This document shows positions 34,680 to 43,493 of a stretch of 54,171 nt of DNA, piece after piece. The DNA is from Acidobacteriota bacterium. GTDB lineage: Bacteria; Acidobacteriota; Thermoanaerobaculia; UBA5066. The stretch's first letter is position 1, and each line of letters starts with the position of its first letter. The DNA lies in contig PLZI01000016.1 in NCBI GenBank assembly GCA_003152095.1, forward strand, positions 18,334 to 72,504, in the 5' to 3' direction. The notes under the pieces are model-generated. The model was given only the letters and a program-made list of their open reading frames with translations. It did no database searches and was not told the origin of the DNA. Position numbers and translations under genes: made by a program.

Positions 34680-35624
34680 ATGACGGTCGACCTCTCCACG
34701 GCCTTTGGCCGGCTGCGCCTGAAGAACCCGATCGGAACGGCATCCGGCACCTTCGGCTACGGCCTCGAGTTCGCCCATTACCTCGACCTCGCGGCGCTCG
34801 GCGCGATCTCCGTGAAGGGCCTCTCGTTCCGTCCGTGCCACGGCAACCCGCCCCCGCGCATCTGCGAGACGGACGCGGGAATGCTGAACGCGATCGGTCT
34901 TCAGAACGTGGGCGTCGACGCGTTTCTCGCCGAGAAGCTGCCCGAGCTCGCCCGCCTCGGCGCGACCGTGATCGCGAACGTATGGGGTGACACCGAGGAC
35001 GACTACGTGGCGGTCGTGGAGCGCATCGGCAGCGATCGACGAGTGGCCGCGATCGAGGTGAACGTCTCCTGCCCGAACGTGGTCAAGGGAGGCATGATCT
35101 TCGGGAACAACCCCGAGGCGCTCGCCGCCCTCGTGAAGAGGATCCGCGCGGCCACCGGCCATCCGCTCGTCGTCAAACTCTCGCCGAACGTGACGGACAT
35201 CGTCGCGTGCGCGCACGCGGCCGTCGACGCCGGGGCCGACGCGCTTTCGCTGATCAATACGCTCGTCGGCCTCGCGATCGATCTCGAGCGCCGCGAGCCG
35301 AAGATCGGTTTCACGACCGGCGGGCTCTCGGGTCCCGCGATCCGCCCCGTCGCGCTGCGCATGGTGTGGGAGGTGCGCAAGGCCATTCCGAAAATCCCGA
35401 TCTTCGGGATGGGCGGGATCGAGACCGTCGAGCACGTCGTCGAGTTCCTCATCGCGGGCGCGAACGCCGTCCAGATCGGCACCGCGAACTTCCGGGATCC
35501 GTCGCTCGCGAGCCGTCTCGTCGGCGAGCTTGCCGCGTGGTGCGAGGACCACGGCGTCGCGCGCGTGTCCGATCTCGTCGACACGCTCCGCACGCGCCCG
35601 CGGCCGGATCACGAATTTGCGTGA
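34680..35624 (+). CDS. pyrD: Dihydroorotate dehydrogenase, class 1B catalytic subunit
   Basis: 314 aa. The start is ATG 34680, 4 bases after pyrK. FMN-barrel motifs are visible: [26 protein letters not shown], the catalytic cysteine in [13 protein letters not shown] (Cys is typical of class 1 enzymes, Ser of class 2), [10 protein letters not shown], and the phosphate-binding [14 protein letters not shown]. It oxidises dihydroorotate to orotate in pyrimidine synthesis and needs the PyrK subunit encoded just upstream for NAD+ reduction. It overlaps pyrF by eight bases. Confidence 0.97.
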   Translation: MTVDLSTAFGRLRLKNPIGTASGTFGYGLEFAHYLDLAALGAISVKGLSFRPCHGNPPPRICETDAGMLNAIGLQNVGVDAFLAEKLPELARLGATVIANVWGDTEDDYVAVVERIGSDRRVAAIEVNVSCPNVVKGGMIFGNNPEALAALVKRIRAATGHPLVVKLSPNVTDIVACAHAAVDAGADALSLINTLVGLAIDLERREPKIGFTTGGLSGPAIRPVALRMVWEVRKAIPKIPIFGMGGIETVEHVVEFLIAGANAVQIGTANFRDPSLASRLVGELAAWCEDHGVARVSDLVDTLRTRPRPDHEFA

Positions 35625-36342
35625 CGCGCGCGCCCGTCTCGCCGTCGCGCTGGACCTGCCGGACCGCGCCGCGCTTCTCGCCATGGCGCACGGCATCGGC
35701 CCCGAGGTCGGCGTCCTGAAGGTGGGGCTCGAGGCCTTCGTCGCCGAGGGGCCCTCTCTCGTTCGCGAGATCGTGGCGTCGGGAGCCGGCGTCTTCCTCG
35801 ACCTCAAGCTGCACGACATCCCGAACACGGTCGGGCGCGCCGCCGCCGCCGCCGCCGCGACCGGCGCCTCGATCGTGAACTGCCACGCCGCGGGTGGCAC
35901 GGAGATGATGAAAGCGTTCGGTGAAGGCTGCCGCGCCGGAGCCGCGAAGGCCGGCCGCGCGGCGCCGAAGCTTATCGCCGTGACCGTCCTCACGTCACTC
36001 GATGGCGCGGCTCTCTCCGCGATCGGCCTCGCCGGCTCCCCGCGCGAGGCCGCGCTCCGCCTCGCGGTGCTTGCGCGCGAATCTGGCCTCGATGGTGTCG
36101 TCTGCTCGCCGGAAGAGATCGTTGCGATCCGCGCAGCCTGCGGGAAGGACTTTCTTCTCGTCGTGCCGGGCGTTCGCCCTCAGGGCGCGGCCGCGGGCGA
36201 TCAGAAGCGCGTCGCGAAGCCGGCGGACGCGATCCGCGAAGGCGCGGACCTCCTCGTCGTGGGCCGCCCGATCACCGGCTCGCCCGACCCCGCCGCCGCC
36301 GCGCGCGCGATCGTCGCCGAGATCGCTTCCGCCCTGCGCTGA
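35617..36342 (+). CDS. pyrF: Orotidine-5'-phosphate decarboxylase
   Basis: 241 aa from a TTG at 35617-35619, overlapping the pyrD stop by eight bases; this is the only start that leaves the first beta-strand ([10 protein letters not shown]) complete without running far into pyrD. The catalytic block [13 protein letters not shown] contains the Asp-Lys-Asp array, and the phosphate-gripping end VVPGVRP and [12 protein letters not shown] are present, as in the type I OMP decarboxylase. It converts OMP to UMP, the last step of the pathway begun here by pyrKD. A run of seven alanines (GCC codons) follows the active-site helix. pyrE and the earlier pathway genes are not in the window. Confidence 0.96.
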   Translation: MRDARARLAVALDLPDRAALLAMAHGIGPEVGVLKVGLEAFVAEGPSLVREIVASGAGVFLDLKLHDIPNTVGRAAAAAAATGASIVNCHAAGGTEMMKAFGEGCRAGAAKAGRAAPKLIAVTVLTSLDGAALSAIGLAGSPREAALRLAVLARESGLDGVVCSPEEIVAIRAACGKDFLLVVPGVRPQGAAAGDQKRVAKPADAIREGADLLVVGRPITGSPDPAAAARAIVAEIASALR

Positions 36343-36402
36343 TCGACGCGGCGAAGCGGAGGCGTAGGTGTTCGTCCTACGAGATTCCGGGCGAAGGGCG
36401 TC

Positions 36403-36750
36403 CTATTCCACCTTGATCTTCTCGTAGTGTGAGGGCTTGCGACCTTCTGCGGCGCGCTCGGCGAGCACGATCTCCTCGTTGAGAAAATCGCGCAGCGCCT
36501 TCATGAACTCGATGCCGGAGGTCGCCGCGCGAGAGAGCGTGCTGCCGTGACCGCGCCTGAGCCGCAGGGAGAACCTCCCGACGAGGTCCGCGGCGGGTTT
36601 GAAGACACAGCCGTCGCCCGCGCACGCGAGCCCGGGGATCGGGCCTGATGCCGCGCGCGGAACGCCGGCCCTTTTGGCCGCCGGCTCGTCGCGGAGGCCC
36701 GGCCCGAAGTCTTCTTCGAGGGGATCCTTCTTCTTCGCTTTTCGGACCAT
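36403..36750 (-). CDS. Conserved hypothetical protein next to ArsA-type ATPase
   Basis: 115 aa. No family is recognised. The N-terminus is charged (MVRKAKKKDPLEEDFGPG). A middle section has two cysteines (GLACAGDGC), and the C-terminal ~50 residues look helical (GIEFMKALRDFLNEEIVLAER), ending KPSHYEKIKVE. The ATG shares one base with the stop of the ArsA-type gene (TGATG), so it is translated right after it and may be a partner of that ATPase. The 60 bases downstream contain a small inverted repeat, GTAGG ... CCTAC (36365-36381). Confidence 0.65.
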   Translation of the reverse strand: MVRKAKKKDPLEEDFGPGLRDEPAAKRAGVPRAASGPIPGLACAGDGCVFKPAADLVGRFSLRLRRGHGSTLSRAATSGIEFMKALRDFLNEEIVLAERAAEGRKPSHYEKIKVE

Positions 36751-37946
36751 CAGCGTGTCTCCATGGGGCGCTCGAAGCGCACCGTGAGCCGGCCGTCCTC
36801 CATCGCGGCGCCGGCCGGCGAGAAGCCGGCGAGCGTCCGCGGGACCGGAATGTGGTGGCGCACGTTGCCGATGCGTACGATGAGGTCTCCCGACGCCATC
36901 GCGAGATCGACTTCGTGCTTGTCGACGAACGGCAGATTGAGCGTGAGGACGTACTTCCCCTTCCTTTTCGTATAGCGATATGGGGGATCGGACCGGAAAG
37001 ACGCGGCGGGATCCCTCGCGGCCCAGAGATCCTGCCCGAGCGCCGTGAGCGCCGCCAAGCCGAGGACCTGGTCATCGTAGAGCGGTAGCGTGAAGATCGG
37101 CACCGGATCGAAGTAACCGCGCGCCTCCTCGAGGAACTGGGCTTGGGTCTTTCTCCACTTCGAGAAAAACGGGTCGAGGACGCCTTCCGGCAGGAGCCGG
37201 TTCACGATGACGGCATCCACGGTGAAGCCGTAGAGGCCGAAGTACATGAAGGCCCTCTGCGTCTCCTTGATGACGATCTTCTCGGCGTTCGTCACGAGGC
37301 GCACGGTCGTCGTTTCTGGATCCTTGAGAAGCGCATCGACGCCCTCGAGCTTCTGCGCGAGCGACTGCACGTTGTCGAAATACCGGTCCGGCGGGAGCGG
37401 CAGGTCGGTCACTTTCTTCGCGACCGGCCGCGCGATCTTCAGGAGCGAGCGCTCGAGGTGAAAGAGCTTCTTCATGTACCACTCGAGCGTGGGCGGAAGC
37501 GAAACGAACCGGAGCGATTCTCCCGTGGGCGCGCAGTCGAGGATGAGGACGTCGAACGCCTTCTCTCGCGCGTACTGGTTGACGTAGAGGAGCGCCGAAA
37601 CCTCCTCCATGCCCGGGAAGATCGCAAGCTCCTCGGCGAGCACCTCCTCGACGCCGGTGACGGCGAGGAGCGTCGTGATGTACCCCGAGATGTCCTTCCA
37701 GTGGCGCCCGATTTCCTCGGTGACGTCGACCTCCTGGATCCAGAGGTTGTCCGCGACTTTCACGGCCGTGCCCTGCGCGTGGTCCGTCAGGGCGACATCT
37801 CGATCGAAAGAGTCCGCGAGGGAGTGGGCCGCATCCACGGACATGACGAGCGTCTTCAGGCCGCGCGCGGCGAGCAGGAGACCCGTCGCGGCCGCCACGG
37901 TCGTCTTACCGACCCCGCCCTTGCCGGTGAAGAGAAGGATGCGCAT
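36750..37946 (-). CDS. ArsA/Get3-family ATPase with C-terminal HSP20-like domain
   Basis: 398 aa. The deviant Walker A motif GKGGVGKTT is at residues 8-16, and LVMSVDAAHSLADSFD (switch I/A-loop region) and VLILDCAPTGESLRF (switch II/Walker B) follow. A metal-site CxxC is not seen, nor is a duplicated second ATPase half, so this is the single-domain bacterial Get3-like form. The last ~75 residues (YVLTLNLPFVDKHEVDLAM ... DGRLTVRFERP) are the alpha-crystallin/HSP20-like domain often fused to bacterial ArsA proteins. A role in arsenite efflux is unlikely because no arsB is near; handling of hydrophobic or membrane client proteins is the better guess. The small downstream gene overlaps by one base. 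Confidence 0.9.
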   Translation of the reverse strand: MRILLFTGKGGVGKTTVAAATGLLLAARGLKTLVMSVDAAHSLADSFDRDVALTDHAQGTAVKVADNLWIQEVDVTEEIGRHWKDISGYITTLLAVTGVEEVLAEELAIFPGMEEVSALLYVNQYAREKAFDVLILDCAPTGESLRFVSLPPTLEWYMKKLFHLERSLLKIARPVAKKVTDLPLPPDRYFDNVQSLAQKLEGVDALLKDPETTTVRLVTNAEKIVIKETQRAFMYFGLYGFTVDAVIVNRLLPEGVLDPFFSKWRKTQAQFLEEARGYFDPVPIFTLPLYDDQVLGLAALTALGQDLWAARDPAASFRSDPPYRYTKRKGKYVLTLNLPFVDKHEVDLAMASGDLIVRIGNVRHHIPVPRTLAGFSPAGAAMEDGRLTVRFERPMETR

Positions 37947-37966
37947 CCGCGAACGATGTTACGCGC

Positions 37967-38971
37967 TCAACCGAGGCGTTCGCCCAGGCGGAAGCATCCC
38001 CAGGCGAGGAGGACACCGGCGTAACCGTCGAGCGCGTAATGCCAGCCGCTCACAACCGCCGTGAAGAGCGTGAGCGCGGCCGCGGCCGAGTAAGCGAGGA
38101 AGAGCGCTTTCGAGCGGCGCCGCGCGAAGAACGCGAGAAACGCCTGTGCCGCGACGTGCAGCGAGGGCATCGCGGCGACGCCGAGATACGGGGAGATATC
38201 GATGCCTTCCGGGTGCCGGTGAAGGGCCCGGACGCGTCCGTAGTGCGCGAAGAGGGCATCCATGACCGCCGACTGCGCTGGCATTGCGGCCCTCACGTCG
38301 ACGTAGTCGTCCTTGAGGAGATAGCACGGTCCGAGGGAGGGCATCGCGAAGTACCACCACGAGCCGAGCACCCAGAGGAGCGCGAAGCCCGTGGCGAACC
38401 GCGTCCTTTCGCGCCGCGACAGCACGGTCGCGAACCAGCCGATACCGGCCATGACCGTGTAGATGAAGGTCGCATACCAACCGTCGAGAGCCTTCCAGAG
38501 CGACGCGTACGGAAACAGCCCTTGCAGGAGGCGTCCGGGGTTCACGCCGAGATGCAACGCGGTCTCGACGCGAAAGAGCACGTCGTCGAAAAGGACGTCC
38601 GGCCGGAGCAGCGGCAGCGTCACCTTCAGCCAGCTGTAGACATACGACGTGAGGCTCATGAAGAACAGAAAACGCGCGAGGTCGAGGAGAGAGACGGGCC
38701 GGAAGGCGGTGCGGAAGCGAACCCAGACCCGCCGCGGAGAGCGCCGCCCGGCGAGAAGGCTTCTCAGCACGAGTCCGCCGAGAAGGAAGCCCGCCGAGAA
38801 GAGCGCGAACGGGGGGAGGTCACGCAACGTCAGCGACAGGTCGACTCCCAGCCGCGCCCGCTGGCGCATGAGCCAGACGACGACGACGAAATCGGCGAGC
38901 ACGACGGCCTCGTAGAGGCGCGGGCCCGCAATCCGGCCGCTCGCAATCCGGCCGCCTCCAGTCGTCACCAT
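37967..38971 (-). CDS. PAP2-superfamily membrane phosphatase
   Basis: 334 aa from ATG 38969-38971, which overlaps the end of the upstream S4-domain gene by seven bases. Six to seven membrane helices are visible. The PAP2 phosphatase signature is present in its three parts: an initial SLGPCYLLKDDYVD region, AAMPSLHVAAQAF (block with catalytic-type Ser-x-His) and SGWHYALDGYAG (catalytic His and Asp). The first Lys/Arg-rich block is atypical, as in the inositol-phosphorylceramide-synthase-like (PAP2_3) branch. A possible role is dephosphorylation of lipid carriers or synthesis of phosphosphingolipid-type heads; the sequence does not decide. It ends 20 bases before the start of the ArsA-type gene. 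Confidence 0.83.
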   Translation of the reverse strand: MVTTGGGRIASGRIAGPRLYEAVVLADFVVVVWLMRQRARLGVDLSLTLRDLPPFALFSAGFLLGGLVLRSLLAGRRSPRRVWVRFRTAFRPVSLLDLARFLFFMSLTSYVYSWLKVTLPLLRPDVLFDDVLFRVETALHLGVNPGRLLQGLFPYASLWKALDGWYATFIYTVMAGIGWFATVLSRRERTRFATGFALLWVLGSWWYFAMPSLGPCYLLKDDYVDVRAAMPAQSAVMDALFAHYGRVRALHRHPEGIDISPYLGVAAMPSLHVAAQAFLAFFARRRSKALFLAYSAAAALTLFTAVVSGWHYALDGYAGVLLAWGCFRLGERLG

Positions 38972-39378
38972 CCGCGCGCCTTCTCCCGGGCACGCCGCTC
39001 CCTTTTCGACAGCTTGCCGCCCTTCTCGTCCCGACGCGGCGCGAGGAGACGCTCGAGCCGACGCGCCTCGAGGAGCTCGGGCGAAAGCGGCGGAGTCGTC
39101 TCGTCGTAAAGCGTTCGCGCCGCCGCCCGGGCAACGTGCTTCTCGACGAGGCCCTTCACGAGAAAACTCCTTCGGCCGCGGGAGAATGTGATCGCAAGCC
39201 GATCGCCCGCGCGCACGAGCTTGTGCGCGGCCGCGGCGCGCCCGTTTAGGTCCACCTTGCCCCCCGCGCACGCCGCGGAAGCCTGCGACCGTGTCGGAAA
39301 AAGGCACGCGACGTCCAGCCACACGTCCAACCGGATTTCGGTGAGCGGCGGCTCCTCGTCTTCGACACGTCGCGGCAC
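38965..39378 (-). CDS. S4-domain RNA-binding protein (Hsp15-like)
   Basis: 137 aa from a GTG at 39376-39378. Residues about 15-75 form an S4 domain: IRLDVWLDVACLFPTRSQAS, GGKVDLNGRAAAAHKLVRAGDRLAITF. This is the RLD.WL...RT...A..... G.V.VNG pattern of heat-shock protein 15 and tRNA/rRNA-binding S4 proteins. A basic C-terminal tail (KGGKLSKRERRAREKARGW) follows, as in Hsp15, which rescues stalled 50S subunits carrying nascent chains. It overlaps the PAP2 gene by seven bases. No good ribosome-binding site is seen before the GTG, so the start is tentative. Confidence 0.8.
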   Translation of the reverse strand: MPRRVEDEEPPLTEIRLDVWLDVACLFPTRSQASAACAGGKVDLNGRAAAAHKLVRAGDRLAITFSRGRRSFLVKGLVEKHVARAAARTLYDETTPPLSPELLEARRLERLLAPRRDEKGGKLSKRERRAREKARGW

Positions 39379-39432
39379 GGAGGAAGACTAAAGGAAGTTC
39401 GACGGGAGCGGGAGGATCGCGGAGCGAACCGA

Positions 39433-39475
39433 GGGGGAACCGGACGATCGAGCCCGAAGGGCCACCGGTTCCCCC
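39433..39475. repeat. Nested inverted repeat between the DUF4845-like and S4 genes
   Basis: An 11-base perfect inverted repeat (GGGGGAACCGG at 39433-39443 and CCGGTTCCCCC at 39465-39475) encloses a second hairpin with a GAA triloop (GCCC GAA GGGC, 39452-39462). It lies 10 bases past the stop of the DUF4845-like gene and 55 bases before the S4 gene, both on the minus strand. There is no T-run, so it is not an ordinary intrinsic terminator; it could be a 3'-end stabiliser, a terminator of unusual type or a protein-binding site. Confidence 0.5.
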
Positions 39476-39484
39476 GATCCACGA

Positions 39485-39853
39485 TCAGAAGACGGGCTTC
39501 TCGACTCGCTTGTCGAACTTGTAGACGTACTTGTAACCGAGGACGTCAACGGACTGCTCGTATCGGGCCGAGATCGCGATGTACGAGCCGCTGCGCTCCA
39601 CCTTGATGGCCTCCAGCTTGAGCGGTACCTTGTTGTTCTGCGCGCGCATGAAAACGTCCATCTGCAGCTTCTCGGGAGATTTCAGGCCGCCGAAATTCGC
39701 CGCCTCGTTCAGAGAGTCGAGGACCTCATTCCCATGGATGTGCAACGGGATGATGCGCACGCACGCGACGACGACGACGAACAGGACACCCAGGCCGACG
39801 ATGAGCCCGAAGGCTCCCTCTCCCCGCCGGGACCTCGTGGAGGCTCGCCGCAT
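39485..39853 (-). CDS. Small single-pass membrane protein, DUF4845-like
   Basis: 122 aa. The start is ATG 39851-39853 with GGAG six bases upstream. One N-terminal helix (about residues 14-35, GAFGLIVGLGVLFVVVVACV) is preceded by basic residues. The rest is a small periplasmic domain with beta-type sequence ending in YKYVYKFDKRVEKPVF. The pilin-like opening and the position directly after lepB resemble DUF4845 proteins, which sit next to lepB in proteobacteria; the homology is suggested by layout and pattern, not proven. Function unknown. It is 36 bases from lepB and probably cotranscribed. Confidence 0.65.
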   Translation of the reverse strand: MRRASTRSRRGEGAFGLIVGLGVLFVVVVACVRIIPLHIHGNEVLDSLNEAANFGGLKSPEKLQMDVFMRAQNNKVPLKLEAIKVERSGSYIAISARYEQSVDVLGYKYVYKFDKRVEKPVF

Positions 39854-39889
39854 CGTGTTCTCCTTCCGGCGCGGTCCTGCCCGCGCTCT

Positions 39890-40570
39890 CTAACGGATGG
39901 CGTGGAACACTCTCTCCCAACGCGTCCGAGACAAAAAGTTTAGCGCGGTATCGATCAAACCGCGTAACGCCGCTCCGCGACCCGAAAAGGCACGCGGCGC
40001 CTCGCGGACGGACCAGAGGACCGAGACGGCCCGTCCCTCAAGATGCGCGAGGGGCGCCGGCCCCCAGAAACGCGAATCTTGCGATTCGTCGCGGTTATCG
40101 CCCATCGCGAAAAAATGGTCTGCCGCCACAGCGAGCGGCCCGAAGCGGTCGCGCCGGAGCAGGGTCGGGGGCGCGTCGGCCCCGTAAGTCGTCGCGTCGC
40201 GATGCACGGCGTACGGCTCGGCCTGGACGAGTCCGTTCAAGCGAACCACCTTCGCTTCGACCTCGACCCGGTCGCCCGCCAGCGCGACCGCGCGCTTGAC
40301 GAGATCGCGGCCGGGGTCGGGCGGATACCGGAATACGACGACGTCACCACGCGAAAGGTCGCGGTACGGCAGGACGCGGCCCCACGGGCCCCGGTGGGGT
40401 CCGTAGGCAAATTTGTTCACGAGAACGTAGTCGCCCGAGAGAACCGTGTCCTCCATCGAGGAGCTCGGCACGTGGTAGATCTGAAAGACGAAGCCCTTGA
40501 AGGTGAGCGCGAGCGCCGCGGCCACGAGGACGGTTTCGGCCGTCTCCACGAGGCGTGCCGCGCGTGTCAT
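39890..40570 (-). CDS. lepB: Signal peptidase I
   Basis: 226 aa from ATG 40568-40570, sharing one base with the lepA stop (TGATG). A single N-terminal membrane helix (about 8-30) precedes the catalytic domain. Catalytic Ser is in VPSSSMEDTVLSGDYVLVNK (box B), the general-base Lys in LVKRAVALAGDRVE (boxes C and D), and box E is MGDNRDESQDSRFWGP. It removes signal peptides from secreted proteins at the membrane. The length is on the short side but complete. Confidence 0.96.
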   Translation of the reverse strand: MTRAARLVETAETVLVAAALALTFKGFVFQIYHVPSSSMEDTVLSGDYVLVNKFAYGPHRGPWGRVLPYRDLSRGDVVVFRYPPDPGRDLVKRAVALAGDRVEVEAKVVRLNGLVQAEPYAVHRDATTYGADAPPTLLRRDRFGPLAVAADHFFAMGDNRDESQDSRFWGPAPLAHLEGRAVSVLWSVREAPRAFSGRGAALRGLIDTALNFLSRTRWERVFHAIR

Positions 40571-42369
40571 CAGTCCACCTTGAGGACGGCGAGGAAAGCC
40601 TCCTGCGGCAGGTCGACGCGTCCGACCTTCTTCATCCGCCGCTTGCCTTCCTTCTGCTTCTCGAGGAGCTTCTTCTTGCGCGTGATGTCGCCGCCATAGC
40701 ATTTCGCGATGACGTTCTTGCGCAGCGCCTTCACCGTCGAGCGGGCAAGGATCTTCGATCCGATCGCCGCCTGGATGACGACCTCGAACATCTGCTGCGG
40801 GATCATCTCCTTCATCTTCTCGACGAGCGCGCGGCCCTTCGTCTGCGACTTGTCGCGGTGGACGATGAACGCGAGGGCATCCACGGGCTCGCCGTTGATG
40901 AGGATGTCGAGCTTCACGAGATCGCCGGGGCGGTAGTCGATGAGCTGGTAGTCGAACGAGGCGTAGCCCCGCGACAGCGACTTCAGCTTGTCGTAGAAGT
41001 CGAGAATGACCTCGTTCAGCGGCAGCTCGTACTTGAGGATGGCGCGCTGCGTACCGGCGTACTCGAGCGACACCTGCGTCCCCCGCCGCTCCTCGGCGAG
41101 AGCGAGGATTCCTCCGAGGTACTCGTCCTTCGTGATGATCGTCGCGAGGATATAGGGCTCGCGCATCTCGTCGATGAGCTGGGCTTCGGGGAGTTTGACC
41201 GGATTCGAGATCTCGAGCTCTTGTCCGCGTGTCGTCTTCACCTGATACGGCACGGAAGGCGCCGTCGTGATGAGCGACAGATTGAACTCGCGCTCGAGAC
41301 GTTCCTGGATGATCTCCATGTGGAGGAGGCCGAGGTAGCCGCAGCGGAAGCCGAAACCGAGCGCCGTGGAGGACTCGGGCTCGAACGTGAACGACGCGTC
41401 GTTGAGCCGGAGCTTTTCCATCGCGTCGTGCAGGTCCTCGTAGGCGTCCGTCTCCGTCGGGAAGATCGACGCGAAGACCATCGGCTTGACGTCCTGGAAG
41501 CCGGGCAGCGCCGCGGCGGTGGGCCGTTCGGCTTCGGTGACGGTGTCGCCAATCTTCGCGGCGTGGAGGTCCTTGATACCCGCGATGACGTAGCCGACCT
41601 CACCCACGGAGAGCTCGGCCACGATCTGCTGTTTCGGGTTGAAGATTCCGACTTCTTGCACCTCACCGCCGAACCCCGTCCCCATCATGCGGATTTTCGT
41701 GCCTGGTTTGACCGTGCCTTGGTGCACGCGCACGAGGCACGTGACACCGCGGTAGACATCGAACCAAGAGTCGAAAAGAAGCGCCTGGAGTGGAGCGGCC
41801 GGATCGCCCGTCGGCGCGGGGATGTCGTGGACGATCTGCTCGAGGAGGTCGCGCACGCCCGTGCCGACCTTTCCCGACGTCAGCACCGCGTGCCGCGCGG
41901 GAATCCCGATCACTTCCTCGATCTGTTCGCGCGCCATCTCGGGGACGGCGGAGGGCAAGTCGACCTTGTTGATGCACGGGACGATCGTCAGGTTGTTGTG
42001 GATCGCGAGATAGGCGTTTGCAAGCGTCTGCGCCTCGACGCCCTGTGTCGCGTCCACGACGAGGACCGCGCCTTCACACGCGGCGAGCGAGCGGGAGACC
42101 TCATACGTGAAGTCCACGTGCCCCGGCGTGTCGATGAGGTTCAGGACGTAGTCCGCGCCATCCTCCGCGCGGTATTTCAGCGTCACGGAGCGGGCCTTGA
42201 TGGTGATGCCGCGTTCCTTCTCGATCGGGTTGTCGTCGAGAACCTGCTCCGTCATTTCGCGGGCGGTCAGCGCGCCCGTGATCTCGAGGATCCGGTCGGA
42301 AAGCGTCGTCTTCCCATGGTCGATGTGGGCGACGATCGAGAAATTGCGGATGCGCGACGGGTCTGTCAT
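40570..42369 (-). CDS. lepA: Elongation factor 4 (back-translocating GTPase)
   Basis: 599 aa from ATG 42367-42369, the normal size for EF-4. GTPase motifs G1 [10 protein letters not shown]2/switch [14 protein letters not shown]3 DTPGHVDF and G4 NKVD are present. EF-G-like domains III and V follow, and the EF-4-specific C-terminal domain ends in [24 protein letters not shown]-4 acts on stalled ribosomes and during 30S assembly. It precedes lepB with a one-base overlap, the classical lepA-lepB pair. The 41-base gap to tsaD contains a 22-base near-palindrome (separate entry). Confidence 0.98.
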   Translation of the reverse strand: MTDPSRIRNFSIVAHIDHGKTTLSDRILEITGALTAREMTEQVLDDNPIEKERGITIKARSVTLKYRAEDGADYVLNLIDTPGHVDFTYEVSRSLAACEGAVLVVDATQGVEAQTLANAYLAIHNNLTIVPCINKVDLPSAVPEMAREQIEEVIGIPARHAVLTSGKVGTGVRDLLEQIVHDIPAPTGDPAAPLQALLFDSWFDVYRGVTCLVRVHQGTVKPGTKIRMMGTGFGGEVQEVGIFNPKQQIVAELSVGEVGYVIAGIKDLHAAKIGDTVTEAERPTAAALPGFQDVKPMVFASIFPTETDAYEDLHDAMEKLRLNDASFTFEPESSTALGFGFRCGYLGLLHMEIIQERLEREFNLSLITTAPSVPYQVKTTRGQELEISNPVKLPEAQLIDEMREPYILATIITKDEYLGGILALAEERRGTQVSLEYAGTQRAILKYELPLNEVILDFYDKLKSLSRGYASFDYQLIDYRPGDLVKLDILINGEPVDALAFIVHRDKSQTKGRALVEKMKEMIPQQMFEVVIQAAIGSKILARSTVKALRKNVIAKCYGGDITRKKKLLEKQKEGKRRMKKVGRVDLPQEAFLAVLKVD

Positions 42370-42380
42370 GGGAGCGGTGA

Positions 42381-42402
42381 CGCGCGGCCGGCCGGTCGCG
42401 CG
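42381..42402. repeat. 22-base near-perfect palindrome in the lepA leader
   Basis: Positions 42381-42402 form a palindrome of 11 complementary pairs with one G-T wobble, made of CG and CCGG steps. It lies 11 bases upstream of the lepA start and just after the tsaD stop. On the minus strand the sequence TAGAAT (42413-42418) sits above it and could be a -10 box, which would place the palindrome in the leader RNA. It may be chance in GC-rich DNA. Confidence 0.35.
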
Positions 42403-42410
42403 CAAGCTCT

Positions 42411-43493
42411 CTATTCTACCGTTTCGAGCGGCCAGCGCGAGCGCGCCACGGCGCCGAGCCCCTCGCCAAGACGCCCCGAGAGCAACCGACGGAGACCCGC
42501 GAACGCGACCATGACGGCGTTGTCTCCCGTGAGCGCGCGCGGCGCGACACGAACGTCTACGCCGCGTGCGCGCCCCCACGCTGGAACGCGCTCGCGGACG
42601 AGCGTGTTCGCCGCGACGCCGCCCGACACCGTGAGGACGCCGAACCGCCCGGCCTCTTGGAGACGCGAGAGGCGATGCAAGAGCTGCGCGACGATCGCCT
42701 CCTCCACGTCCGCCAGGAGATCGCAGAGAGCCTGCGGGGCGTCTTCCTCTCGGAGCGCGGGGCCGCCCGCGGCGCCGCGCGCAAAAACGCGGCCCAGCTC
42801 GACGAGACGCTCCCTCGCCGCTGTCTTCAGGCCCGAAAAACTGAAGTCGGACGAGCCGTCCTTGAAGTGCGGAATGGGAAAGGGCCGTGCGGCGTGGCCG
42901 CGCCGTGCGAGGCGGTCCACGGCGGGACCGCCCGGATAGCCGAGGCCTGCCATCTTCGCGACCTTGTCGAAGGCCTCGCCCGCCGCGTCGTCGCGCGTCC
43001 GCGCGAGGCGCTCGATCCGGCGTCCCGCGAACCCGAAGATGTGCGTGTGCCCGCCCGAGACCACGAGCGCGGCGAACGTCTCCGGGACCGGAGCTGCCGA
43101 GCCGCGTTCGCCGTCGAGAAACGGCGACAGCGCGTGCCCCTCGATGTGGTTCACCGGAACAAAGGGCACGCCGAGCCCGAGCGCGAGCCCCTTCCCTTCC
43201 GAAAGCCCGACGAGAAGCGCGCCCACGAGCCCCGGGCCGGCGGTCGCCGCCACCGCTGTCACGTCGGCCAGTGTCGCGCCGGCGTCGGCGAGCGCCGCGT
43301 CGAGGAGGAATGGAAGGTTTTGAACGTGCGCGCGGGCCGCGATCTCCGGCACGACGCCGCCGAAGCGGCGGTGAGCCTCCTCTTGCGACGCGACGCGGGA
43401 GGCGCGCGTCCGTCCCGCGCCGTCGAGGAACGCCACGGCCGTCTCGTCACAGGACGTCTCGAGGCCGAGAACGAGCGTTTCGTTCGGGGTCAT
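42411..43493 (-). CDS. tsaD: tRNA N6-threonylcarbamoyladenosine transferase, catalytic subunit
   Basis: 360 aa from ATG 43491-43493, overlapping the mtnA stop by one base. Kae1/TsaD motifs are intact: [15 protein letters not shown], the metal-binding HxxxH as [41 protein letters not shown] and [13 protein letters not shown], plus the ALTGDNAVM region near the end. It transfers the threonylcarbamoyl group to A37 of ANN-decoding tRNAs. Other pathway genes (tsaB, tsaC, tsaE) are not in the window. A much longer open frame upstream is an antisense artefact over mtnA and pgk. Confidence 0.97.
   Translation of the reverse strand: MTPNETLVLGLETSCDETAVAFLDGAGRTRASRVASQEEAHRRFGGVVPEIAARAHVQNLPFLLDAALADAGATLADVTAVAATAGPGLVGALLVGLSEGKGLALGLGVPFVPVNHIEGHALSPFLDGERGSAAPVPETFAALVVSGGHTHIFGFAGRRIERLARTRDDAAGEAFDKVAKMAGLGYPGGPAVDRLARRGHAARPFPIPHFKDGSSDFSFSGLKTAARERLVELGRVFARGAAGGPALREEDAPQALCDLLADVEEAIVAQLLHRLSRLQEAGRFGVLTVSGGVAANTLVRERVPAWGRARGVDVRVAPRALTGDNAVMVAFAGLRRLLSGRLGEGLGAVARSRWPLETVE

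Noticed and set aside
36353-36402. Possible terminator after pyrF and before the small minus-strand gene
   Set aside because: The GTAGG/CCTAC repeat is only five base pairs with no T-run on either strand, too weak to call.
40555-42939. 794-codon plus-strand frame antisense to lepA
   Set aside because: lepA is a full-length conserved gene on the other strand; the antisense frame is Arg/Glu/Asp-rich without recognisable domains.
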